From Bdellovibrionales bacterium Ga0074137 (GTDB lineage Bacteria; Bdellovibrionota; Bdellovibrionia; Bdellovibrionales; JAMPXM01): DNA of 64,000 nt. The stretch is taken from positions 1 to 64,000 of the forward strand of contig LNDT01000019.1 of NCBI GenBank assembly GCA_001464715.1. Direction: 5' to 3'. The notes below the pieces were generated by a model. It was given only the letters and a program-made list of their open reading frames with translations, had not been told where the DNA came from and made no database searches. This document shows, piece by piece, positions 60,674-64,000 of the stretch. Made by a program: the position numbers and the translations under genes. How positions within the stretch are numbered: the first letter of the stretch is position 1; each line of letters starts with the position of its first letter.

Positions 60674-61951
60674 TTACTGAACACATTGTTGTTGGACAGC
60701 GACGTTTTCGAACATGCGGCGCATGTGATAACCGTCGGTCTCAAACTGATCAGCTAAAGAACGTACCAGTGTTTCTTCGGAAGCCAGCGGCGGGCGACGA
60801 CAAACCGAGGTGAACGCTTTTTTAACCATGCAGCGTGAGAAGCCTCGAGAGTCCGCGAGCATTCGACCGAAGTCGGCAATGCCAACACCCGTCGTGCTGC
60901 TTCTCCACCCGAAACGATCGGCGTTTTTGGTACCAATCGCATAGTTGACGATGGTGTTGTCCGTCATGCGGTAACCCTGCTGGTACTCTGTCGCATTTCG
61001 AGTCATTTTGCCCACGACTGTGTTGTTCGTGAAAGTCTGCGAGTTGTTGTTGAAATCTAAATAGGCAAAGGCGCCGCGGAAGCCGTCCATACCTGAATGA
61101 CATGATTTGCATGTCGTCTGGTAGAGGTTCACGCTTCCCGAAGGTGTTCGCGTCACGTCTTGAGCCACGCGCTCGTCGGATCCGTTTGCGTCCGCCCAGT
61201 CCGTCATGCTCGAGCACATGAACTGTTTAAAAGCGTACTCCACCATGCGGCGATTCGTTCCCGCCACAGCGTGGGCTTCGACGAAGCCGCGCGATGTGAT
61301 GAGGCCAGCCGCGTCGGGATGATCAATAGCTACGCCACCACGCATCGCTCTCTGCGGAGACTGCCTGACAAGCACCGCCGAAGGAGAAAGATTTCGCGCA
61401 GTGATATCATCGAAGTGACGGTTACTTTGAATGATGTCCGCAAGCTCGTCTTGACGAACGTTGGCCGTCGTCGCAACCGCTGGATCGACGCGGTAGTAAA
61501 AGTTCCCAGTCAAAAGAGCTTTAGCGCTGGTGGTGTCGCTATCGCGAACAACACCGATAAATGTCGCTACGAAATCCGACATCGGGGCTCTTACAGACTC
61601 ATCGCGCGTCGCCATTCGACGAGCTACGTCTCGAACTTGAACATCCAAGAAGAGTGGATCGCGAGTCGCAACGGCTGCGGCTCCTCGAGTGTTTCCAGCG
61701 CGTATCAAACCTTCCATCTGTACGAGGCGCGAGTCATCGATAGGAACACGAACGGCCGTCAAAGCTTGAAATAGCTTCTGAGCTCGGATGCGCTCGGCAG
61801 AAATTGAACCGGCAGGATCCGGAGTAACAGCGGCAATCGGAGTTGATTGCGACAGGGCTTCAGAGGCTGTGCCGACCGAGAGTACAACACCTAGTGCTGC
61901 AACTCCCCATCGAGTAAGGCCATTAATAGCCTGATTGCGTGACGTTTTCAT
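60674..61951 (-). CDS. Exported CXXCH protein, DUF1588/1592-like
   Basis: About 425 residues from the ATG at 61951 (GGGGTAG upstream). The signal is VAALGVVLSVGTASEALSQ. CKSCHSGMDGFRGAFAYLDF near residue 285 has the CXXCH heme motif and matches the C..CH..MDP.G.AFE pattern of DUF1588/1592 partners of DUF1501 proteins. Late Cys are in SRCMVKK, SVCRRPP and QQQCVQ. It is the first gene of the cassette. Confidence 0.6.
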   Translation of the reverse strand: MKTSRNQAINGLTRWGVAALGVVLSVGTASEALSQSTPIAAVTPDPAGSISAERIRAQKLFQALTAVRVPIDDSRLVQMEGLIRAGNTRGAAAVATRDPLFLDVQVRDVARRMATRDESVRAPMSDFVATFIGVVRDSDTTSAKALLTGNFYYRVDPAVATTANVRQDELADIIQSNRHFDDITARNLSPSAVLVRQSPQRAMRGGVAIDHPDAAGLITSRGFVEAHAVAGTNRRMVEYAFKQFMCSSMTDWADANGSDERVAQDVTRTPSGSVNLYQTTCKSCHSGMDGFRGAFAYLDFNNNSQTFTNNTVVGKMTRNATEYQQGYRMTDNTIVNYAIGTKNADRFGWRSSTTGVGIADFGRMLADSRGFSRCMVKKAFTSVCRRPPLASEETLVRSLADQFETDGYHMRRMFENVAVQQQCVQ

Positions 61952-62381
61952 CTCTACCCCCACTGCCGACATATATTATGTCGGACGAAGGCTCTGCGAT
62001 CTTCAGAAAGATCCAGAGCAACCCCTACGGTTAGTTAGAGCAATCCCGATGCCGTGCCATTTCTCGGCCAAATCGTATAGGTCAATGGACACCTGCCTAA
62101 CCCCTGTCGATTGTCGAGTTGATCGACGATTTCCAAAAAGGACTCGAAGTATCGGTGACTTGCGATCATGGAGGAACCGTCACACTTTCATCCAAAACCA
62201 ATACAGTTTTGGCCCGCTTTCATTTTGAGTGTGTCGAAGTGAAACGAAGTGGGTCATGTGGCCATCGACGATCGAGGTAAATTGCGAGTCTTGAAAGCGA
62301 CGGCTCTGAACGAGAGTTCCGGCGACGTGCAGCCTGTCGAACTTTTTTTGCGAATCAAATTGAGACGTGAAGTGATTCAAA
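61952..62381. other. Gene-free stretch upstream of the DUF1588-like gene
   Basis: This 430-base gap has no reading frame with start signals. Near 61972-61990 lies the palindrome CCGACATA-N3-TATGTCGG, 20 bases upstream of the next start. The rest shows short direct repeats of GTCGA type but no clear promoter, terminator or tRNA. Confidence 0.5.
61972..61990 (-). promoter_or_regulatory. Palindrome CCGACATA-N3-TATGTCGG
   Basis: A perfect 8-base inverted repeat with a 3-base spacer lies just upstream of the exported CXXCH gene. It could be an operator for the cassette or a leader hairpin. No regulator gene is adjacent. Confidence 0.4.
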
Positions 62382-62831
62382 TCAAAAATATGTATCGAGG
62401 TAATTGTAGAGAGCCGCGGCTCCGCCGCCGCGCGGGTAGGCGCCGCCACCATGAGAATTCGTCCCATCGATTTTAAGTCCCACAGTGAGACCTCCGCGCA
62501 CGCACAGCTGCGTGTAGGCAAAGGATTGAACGGACGAGTCAGAAGCGTCTGCAGAGGCTTCTGGTGTATAGAAACCACTATTGACCGAGCCAGTGTTGAC
62601 CGCGTGGCAGCTGGCACAGTTGGTCGACAAAACGCCTATGACATTCTGCATATCTGGTAAAGCTTGTGCGGGTGGTGAGCCGCACGCCCCTGAGGTCGAT
62701 GCTCCAGGTGTCGATGAAGAAAGATCCACGGCGCAGTTCTGAAACCCGACGATGAGAACTGAGGCCGTCAGACCTAGCACAAGCAAAACTGAAAATTTGG
62801 GGCCGCGCGATGTATTTTTAGTTACAGCCAC
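62382..62831 (-). CDS. Small CXXCH lipoprotein with FQNC lipobox
   Basis: About 149 residues from the GTG at 62831 (GGGGGTGG upstream). The signal ends IVGFQNCAVD. CASCH lies near residue 88 in a Ser/Ala-rich body; a second Cys is in AYTQLCVRGG. The end is YNYLDTYF. It overlaps the DUF4266 gene by 14 bases. A monoheme c-type lipoprotein is likely. Confidence 0.6.
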   Translation of the reverse strand: MAVTKNTSRGPKFSVLLVLGLTASVLIVGFQNCAVDLSSSTPGASTSGACGSPPAQALPDMQNVIGVLSTNCASCHAVNTGSVNSGFYTPEASADASDSSVQSFAYTQLCVRGGLTVGLKIDGTNSHGGGAYPRGGGAAALYNYLDTYF

Positions 62832-63063
62832 AACCACCCCCGGCGCCGCCAAACCCACCAACGGATCCTTCACGCGCCGCGAACATGTGATTCATGCTGG
62901 CTTGCTCTTTGGGAGCGCCTACTAGCTGCATTCCATTTTTAGAAAGTGTTCCGCGCTCAAACGCGCTGACTTTCTTTCCAATTGCACTGCACGCGGAAAG
63001 TGCTGTCGTCGCAAGAAACAACAAGGCGAGACGATAAACTTTTTTTCCGACCTGCGATTTCAT
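62818..63063 (-). CDS. DUF4266-type small lipoprotein
   Basis: An 81-residue lipoprotein with lipobox LSAC. The rest, FERGTLSKNGMQLVGAPKEQASMNHMFAAREGSVGG with the C-terminal GGGCGCN, matches the DUF4266 family as remembered: conserved FERG, H..AREGS.GG and a terminal Cys-Gly-Cys-Asn. This family is often found with TlpA-type thioredoxins and DUF3570. Its job is unknown; metal binding by the CGC end is possible. Confidence 0.8.
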   Translation of the reverse strand: MKSQVGKKVYRLALLFLATTALSACSAIGKKVSAFERGTLSKNGMQLVGAPKEQASMNHMFAAREGSVGGFGGAGGGCGCN

Positions 63064-63071
63064 AGGGTCAA

Positions 63072-63608
63072 CTAACTTCCGCTCAGGATTTTTTTGATTT
63101 CCGCATCGATCTTCTTCTCGTCGCCTTCACGGAAAGCTTCGTGAATTTTCACGACTTTTCCACCTGATATAATAAACGACGTCGGCATTTTTTGGATTCC
63201 TAAAGACTCAGAATTTTTCTGACCTTTGTCGAAAACCAGGTCAAATCCCACCGGATGATCTTTTAAAAAAGAACGAGCTTCGTTGAGGTTGTCGTCGACG
63301 TTCACGCCGATGATGACAAGTTTCCCTTTGTACTTCTTGTGGAGCTTATTCAGCGCGGGAAGTTCGATTTTGCACGGTTCGCACCAGCTCGCCCAAAAGT
63401 CGACGATGACGACTTTTCCTTTGTACTTGTCGGCACCAACTTTCGGTTTCCCTGGGAAATCCATAACTTTGAGTGCGGGAAAGTCGTCGCCCTCTTTGAC
63501 GTTCAGTTTGGCTTCCGCTGTTGCGGGCGCTGTCGCGATCACTGTGACGGCGGTAAGTAAGCTTGTGAAAATAAGCGAGAGCTTCGTGCTAAAGATGATG
63601 TGTTTCAT
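63072..63608 (-). CDS. TlpA/ResA-type thioredoxin
   Basis: A 178-residue exported thiol-disulfide protein. The signal is SLIFTSLLTAVTVIATAPATAEA. The active site WCEPC (Cys76, Cys79) is in FWASWCEPCKIELP. The cis-Pro segment is MPTSFIIS. It likely reduces or remodels thiols of an envelope partner such as the CXXCH proteins or DUF4266. It is 8 bases upstream of the DUF4266 gene. Confidence 0.9.
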   Translation of the reverse strand: MKHIIFSTKLSLIFTSLLTAVTVIATAPATAEAKLNVKEGDDFPALKVMDFPGKPKVGADKYKGKVVIVDFWASWCEPCKIELPALNKLHKKYKGKLVIIGVNVDDNLNEARSFLKDHPVGFDLVFDKGQKNSESLGIQKMPTSFIISGGKVVKIHEAFREGDEKKIDAEIKKILSGS

Positions 63609-63714
63609 TGGTGTTTTCCCCTCGGTAAATCATAAAGAAAAAAGTTGAAAGCGTCAGCGCAAGACTGATTTCTCGTCTCGATCTGAGACAGTTAATAAGT
63701 TTACAAGGCTTTGG

Positions 63715-64000
63715 TCAGAATTTAGCAGTCAGTCCAAAGCCGACGACAAAGGCCGAGATTTCTAATCTCTTATCGTCATCACGCGTGGAAAGTTGACCGG
63801 CTTCGGTGGCATCTTTGAAGTTTTGCGCGAAGTATTCGAGCTTCATGGATAAATTCAATTTTTCCGTCAGGTTGTAGGCGGGCCGGACGCCAATTCCATA
63901 CGAGATGTAGGTCGCAAGGGTATTGTTCCCTGAGAAAAAGACACCTGGGTTATCGGTGTAGTAGTCCTGGTAGAACGCCGCCTTGTCCTGGGTATAGAAC
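63715..64000 (-). CDS. DUF3570-like protein, C-terminal part
   Basis: Only the last 95 codons are in the window; the gene continues past 64000. The visible end is FYTQDKAAFYQDYYTDNP ... LEISAFVVGFGLTAKF. Beta strands with aromatic ends (YISYGIGVRPAYNL, LSMKLEYFAQNF) and a final Phe fit an outer-membrane barrel. DUF3570 is the call because of the neighbours. It shares its direction with the thioredoxin gene. Confidence 0.6.
   Translation of the reverse strand, partial: FYTQDKAAFYQDYYTDNPGVFFSGNNTLATYISYGIGVRPAYNLTEKLNLSMKLEYFAQNFKDATEAGQLSTRDDDKRLEISAFVVGFGLTAKF

Noticed and set aside
62180-62617. Possible gene overlapping the small CXXCH gene
   Set aside because: It shares most of its length with the better supported frame and has no ribosome site; only the last 40 codons look coding-like.

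Overview
The window is 64 kb of chromosome from a flagellated Gram-negative predator-like bacterium. Its closest fit is the Bdellovibrio group (Bdellovibrionota). This is inferred from the flagellar gene order fliLMNOPQR-flhBA-flhF-flhG-fliA, the many lipoproteins whose signal ends in FQNC, the Tad-type pilus genes, and the mix of ATG, GTG and TTG starts behind strong AGGAG sites. No phage, insertion sequence, CRISPR array or rRNA was seen. One tRNA (Leu, anticodon UAG) is present.

Layout. 0.1-6.6 kb: a UvrD/PcrA helicase, a metalloprotease-like lipoprotein translationally coupled to a small outer-membrane protein, a SPOR-domain protein and an inositol-monophosphatase family enzyme. 6.8-18.6 kb: one long flagellar operon behind a well-formed sigma-54 promoter, encoding the switch (FliM, FliN), the type III export gate (FliOPQR, FlhAB), the placement GTPase/ATPase pair (FlhF, FlhG) and sigma-28. 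18.6-23.4 kb: an exported JAMM-like protein, an RpoH-like sigma factor, a small PHA-type protein, aspartyl-tRNA synthetase and an unknown protein. 23.4-32.9 kb: a partial Tad/Flp pilus locus (CpaF ATPase, CpaC secretin, a REC-histidine kinase, a CpaB-like protein, and four pilin-like proteins), interrupted on the other strand by a large secreted glycine-rich repeat protein.

33-54 kb holds mostly housekeeping genes. They include folD with gcvT and gcvH, gcvP about 13 kb further on, a lytic transglycosylase lipoprotein, a Mip-like peptidyl-prolyl isomerase, a phosphofructokinase, an MnmC-type methyltransferase, a YhcC-type radical SAM protein and a patatin-like lipase, with several exported proteins of unknown function between them. 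54.8-64 kb is an envelope redox region: ApbE, a methyltransferase with a PqqD-like tail, a cassette of CXXCH proteins and FQNC lipoproteins around a Tat-exported DUF1501-like protein, then DUF4266, a TlpA-type thioredoxin and the C-terminus of a DUF3570 protein.

The two most interesting signals are (1) a family of about 55-bp two-hairpin elements that sit at gene 3' ends in one fixed orientation, with compensating changes in both stems; one copy lies inside the flagellar operon and supplies the fliQ ribosome binding site; and (2) the exported cytochrome-like/DUF1501/FQNC cassette at 57-63 kb. All function calls rest on reading motifs by eye. No database search was run.
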